A DNA stretch of 64,000 nt. It comes from Podospora pseudocomata. Its lineage: Eukaryota; Ascomycota; Sordariomycetes; Sordariales; Podosporaceae. Shown piece by piece: positions 33,850 to 44,124 of the stretch. The stretch's first letter is position 1, and the number at the start of each line of letters is the position of its first letter. The DNA lies in contig NC_085887.1 in assembly GCF_035222375.1 (NCBI RefSeq), positions 347,501-411,500 on the forward strand, in the 5' to 3' direction. The notes beneath the pieces were generated by a model. That model searched no databases, had not been told where the DNA came from, and saw nothing but the letters and a program-made list of their open reading frames with translations. Position numbers and translations under genes: made by a program.

Positions 33850-35264
33850 ATGACCAAAAAGCGGAAGATTTCGGCCACCGATAACGGCGCCGTATCCTCC
33901 TCCATCTTATCTCTTGAACTATCGAAGCTATCTGTAGCCACAATGTAAGTAGAGCCTCTCCTCTCTAATATCCCTTCTTTATACTCCACGCTCCAATATT
34001 CTTCATTTGGTCCCTGCCCCTCCATCTCCCTTTGCCTTGTTCGCCTGTTTCCCCTGTCCCCTTCGCCCACTCGCCCCCTCATACAACCCGTCGGCCATCG
34101 CCCTGAGTGCTCTGACGCACATTTCGCCCGGGCTGGATGCTTCGTCTTCCCCTACTGGATGCGGCGATTTGGGGTTTTGTTTGCATTTGCTAATTGCAAC
34201 TTTCCACTCAACTCCATCCTTGACTCTAACTTACTCTTCGCAGCGCCAAAGGACATCTCCCGATGATGATTACAGGGAATCAACAACAGGGCATAAAGCG
34301 CAAGCGCGAGAATATCAATCCGGACCTCCTTAATGGTGATACCGCCTCACTGCCATCGCCACAGAATGACATCCAAAAAAACAAACTCAGCACGTTGAAG
34401 AGGGAGCTTGCAGTAAAGAACGAAGAGCTACGGACGGCGCTGAGGAGGATCGCGGAGCAAAAAGACTACATCTTTACCCTCTCCAACCGTTTGCTAGCCG
34501 CGGAAAACGTGTGCCAAGAGATCGAGCATAGCATCAGTAAAGCCGCTGAGTATCAGCAAAACGCCAACATACAGGAAAATCTCCGATATGAGTGCTCGGT
34601 TCTAGCGCTACAGGAGTTGTTTGTTCTTCGAACAAACAACTCCCGCATTGCGTACCAGGAACTATTACGGCCCATGGGTGGTAAATGTCCAGTTTCTTCT
34701 CGCACTCGAGAAATTGCAAGGTAAGAACAGCCTGTCCTAGATATAATGGAGCCATTGTGACGCTCCAAAAGCTATTATGAAGCTGGATCTGGTTCTGCAG
34801 AGTTCTGTTTCCAGTGCAGCAAATGGGTAGCCGGCAAAAAGAATTGGGAGGACCACTGTCAAGATCACATCAGTCATGGTACTGTGCCTTTCTTGTGCGA
34901 CCTAGTGACGTTCCGTCATGCCACTGTGTATGCCGGATATTGTCCCTGTTGTCTCAGGAACTAAGGCCTACCAGCGGACAAGCGAATGAAGCAATTTCTG
35001 GATCGAAACAACTGGCAGCGACATATGCAAGGCTTCGGCATCGAGAATCTCATTCCATGCCCGCATTTCTTGTGCAATACGAAAGTTCAATCGGAGTCAG
35101 AATTCTGGCATCACATATGCGACGCCCATAGAAGTGGCAAACCTCGCACCGGAATCGTGCTAGGCGAGAGCCAAGTTGATGGGATTGGAGCTTCTGAAAG
35201 CGGCCACGCTCCAGTTAGTAGAAGATCAGTCATGCGAACAACTAGACAGGAAACGGACCGCTAA
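33850..35264 (+). pseudogene. Coiled-coil protein with C-terminal zinc-finger-like region, one in-frame stop
   Basis: Three exons can be traced: 33850-33944, 34244-34721 and 34771-35264. The introns are 299 nt (GTAAGT...CGCAG) and 49 nt (GTAAGA...AAAAG). All share one frame. The N-terminus is MTKKRKIS (NLS-like). Residues about 70-150 form a coiled coil (LSTLKRELAVKNEELRTALR). Downstream come cysteine/histidine groups FCFQCSKW, WEDHCQDHISH, YCPCCL, CPHFLC and HICDAH, which suggests one to three C2H2-type zinc fingers. A single TAA at 34962 cuts the frame between the finger groups; the sequence after it is still coherent for 100 residues. The family is uncertain; such proteins are common near mobile or accessory DNA in fungi. 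Confidence 0.55.
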
Positions 35265-35352
35265 ACGTCGTTCTTCCCGACTAATTAGCCATAAGTTTAA
35301 CGTTATATCGTAATTAAATAAAAATAAAAGTGAACGATTATTGATAATAACG

Positions 35353-35802
35353 TGTGACGAACCCCTATCCAGAACCTCTGAAAGGGATACTGGTTGAAGG
35401 CACTTCTGAACAATCCTGGTTCGGTACAGGTAAACAGTGTACAACAGTGGCTTGTCTCAATTACAATAGTCTGAATACCAACGATTGTGACTTGTATTGC
35501 ATACTGCGGAACTGTCTATCTACACCAGCCAGTTCCTCCGTATATATAGACCTTGGGACCGTGAAGTGCTAACCCTGCTATGGCCCCGATCACTCCTAGC
35601 ACATTGCATCCTGTAAAGTGCTCGTCGTGCTATGCCTTCGATCACCCCGAGCATCTTGCATCCTGCAGAGTGCTCGTGGGTCTTGGCGCCATAGCACTTC
35701 TGGCCAGCCCCCCATTGGCTGTCTCCTGACTTTCCTAATGATTGGCTGGGAACGTCCTGCGCCCCACATACTGCGCGACCTGCCGCTGGGTTAACTGTGA
35801 CA
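35353..35802. mobile_element. Solo LTR, 450 bp, with 5-bp target duplication
   Basis: The segment begins TGTGACGAACC and ends GTTAACTGTGACA (TG...CA ends). It is flanked on both sides by the same 5 bp, TAACG (35348-35352 and 35803-35807). This is the footprint left when two LTRs of a retrotransposon recombine. Inside are GC-richer blocks and a repeated word near 35580-35700 (GTGCTCGT, CATCCTG). No internal region belongs to it. The superfamily (Ty3 or Copia) cannot be told from an LTR alone. The intact target duplication suggests modest age. Confidence 0.85.
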
Positions 35803-36731
35803 TAACGTTTATAATATAAAGAAGTTAATTATAAAAGGTAGAATCTGGAAAAGGGTGTAGTATCAAGTAAAGTAGGTAAGATATCCGGAAAGTAATAATA
35901 GTTAGGTAAAAAACAAGAATATTAATTTCGGAGCTATTATTGCTTTAAATCCGAACCTGTCTAGAAACTATTCGAGTTTAAGAAGCTAATCGCACGACGA
36001 AAAACTAAGGGGTACATCGAGTATAAGGCCAAGTAGCAAGGGTAACTGGCTACTGAGAACATCTGGGTAGAAAAGGGCGACCTTAGCTGGAAGTTTGTCG
36101 ACGCTTTCGATACTGAGTTAGCCGAGGCCTAGAACTAAGCTTCAGGATAGACGTCTTGTCTGTTATGTAAGAAGTTAGACTGCGGTTAACACTTTAGACA
36201 ATGAGTTAATCTGCAAATCTGTTTGTCAGGCTGTCAACACCCTTAACTGCGGCAGAACAGGCCGGCCCTTTATTCGTCCTCAGTTGTAAACAATCCTTCG
36301 AGGACTATGTATAAGTTATGTTTTAAATGGGGTCGCTGAGAGCACTGTAACTACAGGGGTCTCAGGAGGGTGAAGCAATTACCCAAGAACTTGGCGAGTG
36401 TCGGACTGTGCTGCTAAGTACGACGACGTGGTTGTCGAAGGAAGAAAGTGCAACAGGTATTACCTGCAAATACAGAGAGTAGTGAACTGAGTTGTTGTAG
36501 TCTCATATATAAGATACTATAAATGATCAATCTTATTGACTGACTTGACTTATTATTCCTTAAGGAAAGGAAGAAGCAGGAAAACCATTGCAATTGGAAG
36601 AGAGCTCTTTATGAGCACCTGAACTTCCTTATCATCCTTATCGCTCGGTGGCCCCAGTGGCTTGGATCTATGATCTCGTTGCCGATAAGGTGCTCGAATC
36701 GCTCATGAGGCTTCTCATATCTCTCATTGTT

Positions 36732-36797
36732 CGGAGGTCCGGTCAAGAGCCTGTCGGGAGGTCCGGTCAAGAGCCTGTCCGGAGATCCGGTGAGGAG
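36732..36797 (+). repeat. Short tandem repeat, unit ~23-24 bp
   Basis: Two near-identical copies of a unit starting CGGAGGTCCGGTCAAGAGCC and a third partial, diverged copy follow one another. Non-coding. Confidence 0.8.
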
Positions 36798-37099
36798 TCC
36801 TGGGAGCCGTTGAGAGCATTGTGGGCGAGCCGTTGGGAACAAGGTGGGCGCAGAATTCCATAAACAAGTGCTGTAAAATTCCATGAATAAATGCTGCATT
36901 TTAACAAGTTATATAGAGCGCAGGCATTCCAGACGCTCGTGGATTCAGGGCCACACCCGGGCCAGTGAAAGCATGATGAGGGGTACGGGTGACGTATCGG
37001 CGTATACATCTCCCCGCGATCAAATCAGCGGTTTACCCTCTGCAAGAGAAACCTAGGAATTGAATAGCTACCCAGACATCAAGTAGCGAACCCAAAAAC

Positions 37100-37235
37100 G
37101 GCGCCTTACTCACCTTACTCAGGGCCCTTACTCACCCTAATCAGTGCTTTACTGACCCTGCTTAGGCCTTGCTCAGGCTCTTACTCCCACTGCTCAGGAT
37201 ATCTCCACTTCTGCTCAGGTTAAAGCGGCGACTGC
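37100..37235 (+). repeat. Degenerate tandem words CTTACTCA / TGCTCAGG
   Basis: ACTCACC, ACTCAGGGCCC, CTTACTCACC, TGCTCAGG and close variants recur about every 15-20 bp. An old minisatellite or simple-sequence drift. Confidence 0.55.
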
Positions 37236-37849
37236 TCAGGTCCCAGAACGGAAATGAAAATCGTCCATATCCAGCTTCCGATATTGTTTAGGCCGTAACA
37301 CAGAATAGCACATAATGAAGACTATTGGCGACAAAACATGATATATTTGGTGATCGCCTCAACCCCTAACCCAAAACCACATAGCTTGAGTCTCTGATGC
37401 ACTAGGGAGTAGGGGTGAGCAGTTATACAATACTGACCTACCTCGGAAAATAAAACATGGGCATGATCAATAATAATATACAGTTCGGCTCACGGTATGA
37501 ACCCGATTTGCCAAAACAACCGTGGCAGGAAAGACATGTCATAACAGAACCAATAGCAAGTCAAATTCGCGTCAAAAGACAGAGAACGCTCATGTCAGGA
37601 GCGCCCCATTCTTCGCTTAACGTGATGCCCATAGCTATTGTAGCTGACCCGCTTGAAGCCCACAGTACCAAAACGCCAACTCCGATCCGGCCCGAATGCA
37701 GCCCTGCCTTGCAATGGCTTGAAGCCATCCCTACCCATGAGTGAAACGTATATTGAAAAAACACAACCGTGATCCCTCGGAGAGCAAGTCTGCCGAGTGC
37801 TCAACTCGTTCGGGTGCAGTACCCCCGCTGACAAAGAAAATCAACGGCC

Positions 37850-39685
37850 TTAAGCCACAACAGGTTGAGCGCCGTCCCGGCGCGCCTTGCGTACAGGGAG
37901 CTCTATTTCGCCATCCGAGTCCGAATCTGCAGCCGCAGCCGCAGCCTCCAGCATTCGGTCAATGTCGGCATCAGCCAAAACGGGCCGTGTCGGTTTGGAT
38001 GACAACGTGAGACCTGCAGAGACAGGTAGGTGCTTCAGCCGAGAAGGCGCGCCGTCACCGGGTCCTCCGTTGATTCGCCTTCTGGCATTCCCCCTGGGCG
38101 TCCCTTGTGACTCGTCAACTTCCGTCTCGGTGATGGGCTTCTCGAATTCTACACGTTTCTGGACCTGGGATTGCGACCGAGCGTGATGGTGGTGCATCGG
38201 CCTTGAGCTTGGTAATGTTCTCCTGCCCGAAGGCAGTGCTGTGCGTGATGGTCCCGAGTGACTAATTGGGAGCGGTTGCGATGATGAGGGGAACGCATGT
38301 TTGAGATTGGCCGAGTTTCCAGGACTGCTCATGAACAGCAGGGATTCTATGGCATCCTTTTCAGCGTTATTCTGGTGCGGCGAGAACCCCATGGCATCGA
38401 CTAGCGATGGTCGATGCTGTGCGGCGTTGGCGTATCCCGGTAACTGGCCGGGGCTCAGAAGATCCGGATATGATGAGCCGTGGTATGAGACTGAGAGGAG
38501 GGATGGTGTAAGTCTTGGGTTGGAGTGTCTCCGCGGGTGGACGGAATGCAGGGATGGTTGGATGGACACGGGAGGGGCCAGACCTGGGGCAGTATTTTTG
38601 ACGGGGGATGTCGAGCTTCCACGAGAAGGCATCAATGGGGGCTCTCGCCCGTAGGGATCTCCATGTCGTCCTGGTAGTTGCTGTGCAAAGGCCGTGGCAG
38701 GGGTTGTGTTGCTGCTAGCACGCTGTGACCCACCAGACAGTTGTGGGCTTGCTGACGACCCGTTTCTGAGGTGTATTGTCGAGTTACTTGAGGTGGGGGA
38801 CGCAGCCTTGGAGGCAAGATCTTCAACCTCGTCGATGGAGTGTGTTTGCCAGCCACGGTTCACCTTAACCATGGCATAGGACAAGCGCGCCTTGAGTTCG
38901 GCGGATACCTGTATGGCGGGTTAGCATGCCTGTTGAGATAGGGGAGACTTGTGCCGGATTCAATGCACCTCTCCAACACGGCTTCCCGTCGTGGAAGCGA
39001 TACTGACGGCACTGGGGTTTCGAGAGTGGCCACCCATATGTGTCTGGCCTGGTGACATGAGGACCTGACCGTCGCGTAATGCCTCCTTGACGGCACCATC
39101 GGCCATCCTCTTCCGCGACGAGGCACCGTCGACGTATGGGTCCATCGCGGTCTCGGGTATTCTCTCTTGGGCGGCGGCGATCTGAGACAATTGGAGGAGT
39201 TGTGACGATCCTTGACTTGACTGGTGGGCGCTGGCGGTGCCAGGGCTCGCTCCCCTGCCGTTCACAGGTGGGGTAAAGACGCGGTCGGTGATGTTTGTGG
39301 AACTGCTCTCTTGCGAGTCGCTGCGCTGGAGGGTAGGCTGGCGATAGTCGTCGACGGTGAGCGGGTGTGTCGGGGAGGTTGAGCGAGGGTAAAATGGTGC
39401 TGCCTGGTGCTGCTGCTGGGACGTGTGGGCAGCAGGGCCGACGGCTATGGTTGCTGGTCGGTCGCGTGCGATTGGGGTCTGGTTCGGTGTCGCGTCTGGG
39501 GCGTCTTGCGGGTGGCCTGCAGCGGTCGGTGGTATTAGGGGGAGGGTGTCATGGTGAGGCTGCATTTTGCGGTTGAGGTTGTCGACACCTCGGTTGGGTG
39601 CCGAAAGCGGGAATGTCTTGGAATCTTTGTCTCCGACACGTCCTCCGTCGACCCGAGGCGGATTCGACGCCGAGTCCTCTTCCAT
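37850..39685 (-). CDS. Whi5/Nrm1-like G1/S transcription repressor
   Basis: Two exons, 39685-38969 and 38908-37850, with a 60-nt intron (GTGCAT...ATACAG), encode 591 aa. Most of the protein is disordered and rich in Ser, Pro and Gln. At about residues 424-437 stands the conserved short motif AEKDAIESLLFMSSPGNS, the GTB motif that defines the Whi5/Nrm1 family and docks on SBF/MBF transcription factors. A second conserved block, VSAELKARLSYAMVKVNRGW, spans the splice site near residue 240. Several SP/TP sites (RSTSPTH, SRGSSTSP) are candidate CDK targets. The C-terminus has an acidic-basic end (DSDSDGEIELPVRKARR). Expected role: nuclear repression of G1/S genes until CDK phosphorylation. Confidence in the family is high, paralogue identity unknown. 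Confidence 0.88.
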
Positions 39686-40360
39686 GTCGCAAAGAGTTCT
39701 GGCGGTTTGGCGGCGGCGGCAGTAGGGTCCCAGCAGGAAGAAACAAATTCACACAGGCTGGGCAACGGCGGAGAGGGCAGGGAACGGCAGTGGACAGCCA
39801 GTGAGGTGAGGGGAGGGGGGTGTGGGTGGACAGAAGGATAGGTTGGATTGCGAGATTTGTCCCAGTGGTTTAGTGGTTACGCGGTTCGCGCGACGCCCAC
39901 CGCGGCCCAGAGTTCGTTAGCGGGAGGGCCCGCGCACAGACTCACATGGCATTGGACCACCCACCCACCTCAAGCTCCACAGAGAGCGAGCCCTCCACTT
40001 TATGCTGTTTCCCCACAGAAGCAAGTCACTAAAAATGAGGTTGCCCTCGACCATTCGAGATGATGTTGAAGGATATGAAATACAGTTAGGGGTGGTCTGT
40101 CAGTTTCATTCAAATTCAGTTCGTCTACGGAGTACTCTTCTGCTCACGCTGCAGTCATTGCCCTGTCAGGGCAGTGGCAGCTCCAGTGACATGAAATGTG
40201 GGGCTAGTTTGTGCGGTGCAAAACGTCAAAAATGGCGCGGGCCCAAGGAAAAAACACTGACCAACCGCTTGAGCCAGAAAAAAAGCGAGCGTGGACGCGA
40301 AGTCACGTGGTCAGGGAATTGGTTGGCAGCCCACGACTGTTCGATTATTATCCAAGGTAA
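39686..40360. other. Intergenic, no gene seen
   Basis: Upstream of the Whi5-like gene and downstream of the DUF2235 gene. A tRNA-like word near 39862 was rejected. Confidence 0.5.
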
Positions 40361-42264
40361 TCAAGACTTGTCCAGACCTCGCGCCTCCCACGAATCGATC
40401 CCCAGCTCCTTGTCCAGTTTTCCCAGCCATTCCGACGCTGACTCTGTCACCACACAGGCCCGCTCAAAGTTGGCCCTCTCCTTATCGAAAGGCCCGGCTA
40501 TCTTGTACTCTGGAATCCGGACATTGTTCTTGACCCATTCATAGCCAACAACCTCCTTTATGCTGCCATCTGCTTGCGTCTGCGACACAACAGTCTTTTG
40601 GCGCGTAAAGTCCTTGAGCGGTACTGGGTCATAACCCACACCTTCGGCGCTGAGCCGGTCCATCCTGTACCTTACTGTTGGGTGAATCTCTTCATTGGTC
40701 CTCCCTTTCTGACTTTCTTTATATTCGCCTGGAGTACGGTACTTGGAACCCGTCGCCTTCTTGATCCAGCCACCCTCGAACGTGTCGACGATTGGGCCGG
40801 TCGCCCACCCCATGAGCGCCTCAGCTGCAAGATTTCGAGCCCAGGTCAAGCCGCTGTCAATGCCATTCTTGGCATTATCTCTCGCCTTGAGAGCATTGAT
40901 CTTCTTTATCAGCCAGTGGTCCTGCTTCTTGCTCGTGATGAGGTCGTCGATAATTGGCTGTATGACCATGAATCGGTCTGTCAACATTTCAAAGGCGTTG
41001 TTGTCAAAATGGAGGTGTGGCGTTAGCTGCTCAACCATCCACATCAACGTAATCATGGCAATCTCTGGAAGCCGGTCAGCATCGTTCCCAATGGTTGCGT
41101 GCGGGAAGTGACAAGCCTACGCTCAAAGTCTCCCCTTCTCTGTTCCAGCGCCTCCTTGCTCCCACCTCCCATGTTCACATGAACACCGGGGAACCAAACT
41201 TGCAAAAGCTTTGGCTCGGCGTCCCGCTTGCCCAACTCCTCAAACATTTCAGCAGCGACAAGGTTCTCCCAAGCTTCGGTCAGCTGGTCCTCGGTTGCCC
41301 CGTCTGTGTCACGGAGCTCTTCCCATGCCTGTCTCAGATCCGCCACGTTGCTTCCCGCAGCAGGGCGAACAGGAGGGGCTGGAAGATGCCAAACAGCAGC
41401 GTCGAATGGCTTTCTGTGCTCGTCCAGCGCAAGAGCCTGATAGGCGTGCTTGATGTAGGGGCTCAGCGTCACGTTATGGAAGCCAAACTTCTCTACCGTA
41501 ACTGCCCAGCTCAACAGCCACGCGAGGCCACCCATGATGTAACCTTCAAATTCAGGGATGCCGAGACAACCCACCGTGTCGAAAACAGCGACAGCTTCGA
41601 CCCATCTCGTCGCCTCCGGAGGAGCTCCATGCGGTTTCTTCTCCCAGGCTGAAGGTGCCTGCTTCCACCCCTTGGGGCTTCCCTTCTGGTTCGCGTCAAA
41701 CAGCCGCTTTCCCTCCACCCATTCACGCCAGGCCTTGCTCTGACGAAAGAGAACGTTGTCGCTGTGGGCCTGGTAGACATTGTACAGCTCGGCAAAGTCT
41801 TGCATATCTCTAGGCTGGATCACGCCAATATCAGTGACCAGTCCAGCAACGGCCCGAGCCGTGTAAGCACCGCGCGAGAATCCCAGACAAAAGATTTGGT
41901 CGCCCAGAGTGTAGTTGTTGACGATGAAGTTGTACGCTTCGATGACGTTGCCGACAAAGCCTGAACCCGTGTTGCCCTGTCGAGCAGACTCCAGAACACC
42001 TACGGCAGTTCCGATGCCGGCGTCGTAGTAGACAACCTGCTGCCACTCCTTTGCTGGGTCGTCCCCATCTCTGCCTACCTTGCTCAGATACCGCGCGATT
42101 CGTGTGATGTTGGAAGGAATGTTGACTGTGTTGGTGACTGATGACTGCCAGGTGCCATCGCAGCAAATGATGATTCTCTTGGCGGCAGGCTTGAGGGTGG
42201 CATCTTTAAACCCGCTCTGCCGGAAGTCACTGCCAGAGGGGAAGAAGGGCATAAAACCACCCAT
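40361..42264 (-). CDS. DUF2235 lipase-fold protein (Tle1-like)
   Basis: Two exons, 42264-41121 and 41064-40361, with a 56-nt intron (GTAGGC...TTCCAG, TGCTGAC branch), encode 615 aa. I start at the ATG at 42264 (MGGFMPFF). The DUF2235 hallmarks are IIICCDGTWQ (31-40), GFSRGAYTARAVAGL with nucleophile Ser130, AVFDTVG with Asp229, and GVHVNMGGG with His362. All three catalytic residues are therefore present. Bacterial relatives are the Tle1 phospholipases; fungal homologues are common and uncharacterised. The second half (residues 380-615) has no known domain. No signal peptide, so it probably acts in the cytosol or on internal membranes. Confidence 0.92.
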
Positions 42265-42594
42265 TGTGGCAGTTTCGCGAGCGCTGATAGTGAAGCACTG
42301 GATAGGTAAAGAAGATGATAGGCAAACTGGAAGCCAGCTAATCCATGCACAACAACTCTCCAAGGGGCTCCAACTATTTATCTCTTACGATATTGCACAA
42401 GAATTCTGTCAGCTTGCCTCCACAAGCGCTGGATTTCCAGATAGGGATGGGCGCATGGTTCTATCTAGAAGCTAGCCTTCTTGATGCAGTGTTTTGTGGC
42501 AACGCACCAATGCCAGAGCGAGGTGAGGCCGGCTTAGTGGGTCGATATTACTTTCAGCTCCAGCTCAGCACCTGTCTTATCGATCTAGATCATT
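42265..42594. other. Intergenic, no gene seen
   Basis: Upstream of the DUF2235 gene. No coding support. Confidence 0.5.
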
Positions 42595-42834
42595 ATGGCC
42601 CCAGCTGAATGCAAACCCGGGTGGCACAAATTGCAGTACTCCGGGTGTTTTGGTCCGGAAGAAAAAGAACATAGGTATTTTCCATTGCTTTTTGTTCCGA
42701 CACCAGAGGCAATGCCATTGAGGCCCCCGTTGGGTGCTACGGCCTGGAAGATGATCAAAGCCAAGCATGTGAAGGCATTGGACGAATTGGAAAGAGTTAA
42801 TGTGGTGAGTGGAATGGGAAGGGAGATCCCTTGA
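42595..42834 (+). CDS. Short open frame, unknown
   Basis: 79 codons from the ATG at 42595. It begins MAPAECKPGWHKLQYSGCFG and ends with a possible splice donor (GTGAGT) just after ELERVNV. No signal peptide or domain. If spliced, the next exon would run antisense into the 2OG-oxygenase-like pseudogene, which is unlikely. It may be a remnant. Confidence 0.25.
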   Translation: MAPAECKPGWHKLQYSGCFGPEEKEHRYFPLLFVPTPEAMPLRPPLGATAWKMIKAKHVKALDELERVNVVSGMGREIP

Positions 42835-42870
42835 CATTGTACCTGGGTAAGTATATGATGTTTTTCTCTC

Positions 42871-44124
42871 TCAGTCACTGTCTCCGATCAAGTCAATCAC
42901 CTCCACGATTCTTCTCTTCTCGCCCGCCACAGACACAGCAACCCGACGTACGTTCAGTGGCCTGGAAGCGGTTGCTGGAGGGGGCACTTCTACGACATCG
43001 CTGTCCTCAGACTCATCGCTCTTCTCTTGTGTCTCGCTGACTTCTTCTTCAGTGTCCTCATCCTCCTGCCAGTCCGGCAAGAGCTCATTTACGCAGCCCC
43101 GCTGGCAAATCACAAGAGCCTATCATTGAGCAACAGTGAGTGTTCACCCAGGTAGATATAGTAAAGAAGGCGACAGAGCGAAAGGCACGGTAAACCTGTA
43201 CCAATGCGTCACTTCGAGTCCATCATTGCCCATGTAGCCAGTGTAATCCGTTTCCTCCCGCGTGGCCTTGGAAAAGGGTTTCTGTAGAGCCTTATCTGGA
43301 TCAAAAGGCAGATCCTCGCCCCACACCTCACCGTCGAGATCCAAAACTGACAATACTCTACGTTCTGACTGTTCAATATCCCTGAACTCGTGCCACTCCG
43401 GGGGTGACCGTGGTGCACGGTAACCGTACCGACTTTTGGAGCCCACCTCGGCATCGTAGACAAAACTGCAGTCTCCATGCTCTTCCTTCTTTAGTAGAGC
43501 GAAAAAGAGAAGATATCAGCTTTTCAGTGTTTGGAGCTGAACAGAGGCTACCGTATAGTCGTGGTCCAGCTCGTAGAGCAGATAAGACCAGCAGGGGGCA
43601 GACTTGGGCCAAACTTCAAAGGCCTGATGAAGGGCCACCTCGTGGCGCTCCAAATTGGGTGCAGAGGGTAGAGAAAGAACACCTATTGGTGATAGGCTGG
43701 GTGCAGAGATTGAACGTGAGGACCCAGCGCGTACCCTTCTCAACGGGCCTGATCTCGTGTCTCATATCGGAGTACCACGTGGCCCACGAAACGGAATCCG
43801 TTGAAGAGGCGTAGACCATTTTACGCCCTTCATGTCGTAGAATCACATCTCCACCTTGATGGTAAGAAGGAAGGGACAGGACCAATGTTCCAAACATGCC
43901 ACGTTCCTTCTCCGAGCTCGAATTGTTCTGCGTCCAGTTGGATGGTGTGGCGGACATCTTTGTCGACAAGGGCGGTGCTCCCCTTCCCTTAGAGGGCGGC
44001 TCGACCGCAGGATAAAAGCTTCTTGAAGTCTTCCCTCTTGAGCGGTTGCTGGATAACGCCCTCGATTTTTGGCTTTGTTGAGTGCCTTTAGATCGGGCTT
44101 GTATGGTGTGCATCTTGATGCCAT
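42871..44124 (-). pseudogene. 2OG-Fe(II) oxygenase-like protein, decayed
   Basis: The gene runs on the minus strand from about 44124 (MASRCTPYKPDLKALNKA). It passes through pieces in different frames: EGVIQQPLKREDFKKLL, HTIQLDAEQFELGEGT, GMFGTLVLSLPSYHQGGDVI, WYSDMRHEIRPVEKGTRWVL and APNLERHEVALHQAFEVWP. Then come a normal intron (about 43552-43490, GTAGCC...TAAAG) and RDIEQSERRVLSVLDLDGEV. The H-G-G-D and later H...R stretches are the metal and 2OG sites of prolyl-4-hydroxylase-like oxygenases. It is broken by about five frame changes or stops and has lost a piece just before MFGTL, where about 60 residues of the family are missing. The 3' end has an acidic tail and VIDLIGDSD. Host gene in decay. 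Confidence 0.75.

Larger units (their letters stand above)
35808..37849. other. Degraded sequence, no intact gene
   Basis: No supported gene in about 2 kb. 35880-36520 has faint coding-like residue patterns but nothing I can assign. Two repeat blocks are listed separately. Confidence 0.45.

Noticed and set aside
35880-36520. Possible remnant of an LTR-element internal region (charged residues and a Cys/His-like word)
   Set aside because: Too eroded to place in a family, and the adjacent LTR is solo with matching target duplications, so it does not belong to that element.
39862-39930. tRNA-like word (TGGTTTAGTGGTTA with a GAGTTCG further on)
   Set aside because: The A-box-like part is good, but the T-arm has no pairing 3' half, the acceptor stem does not close and the anticodon arm has no stem. 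Probably chance or a small fragment.
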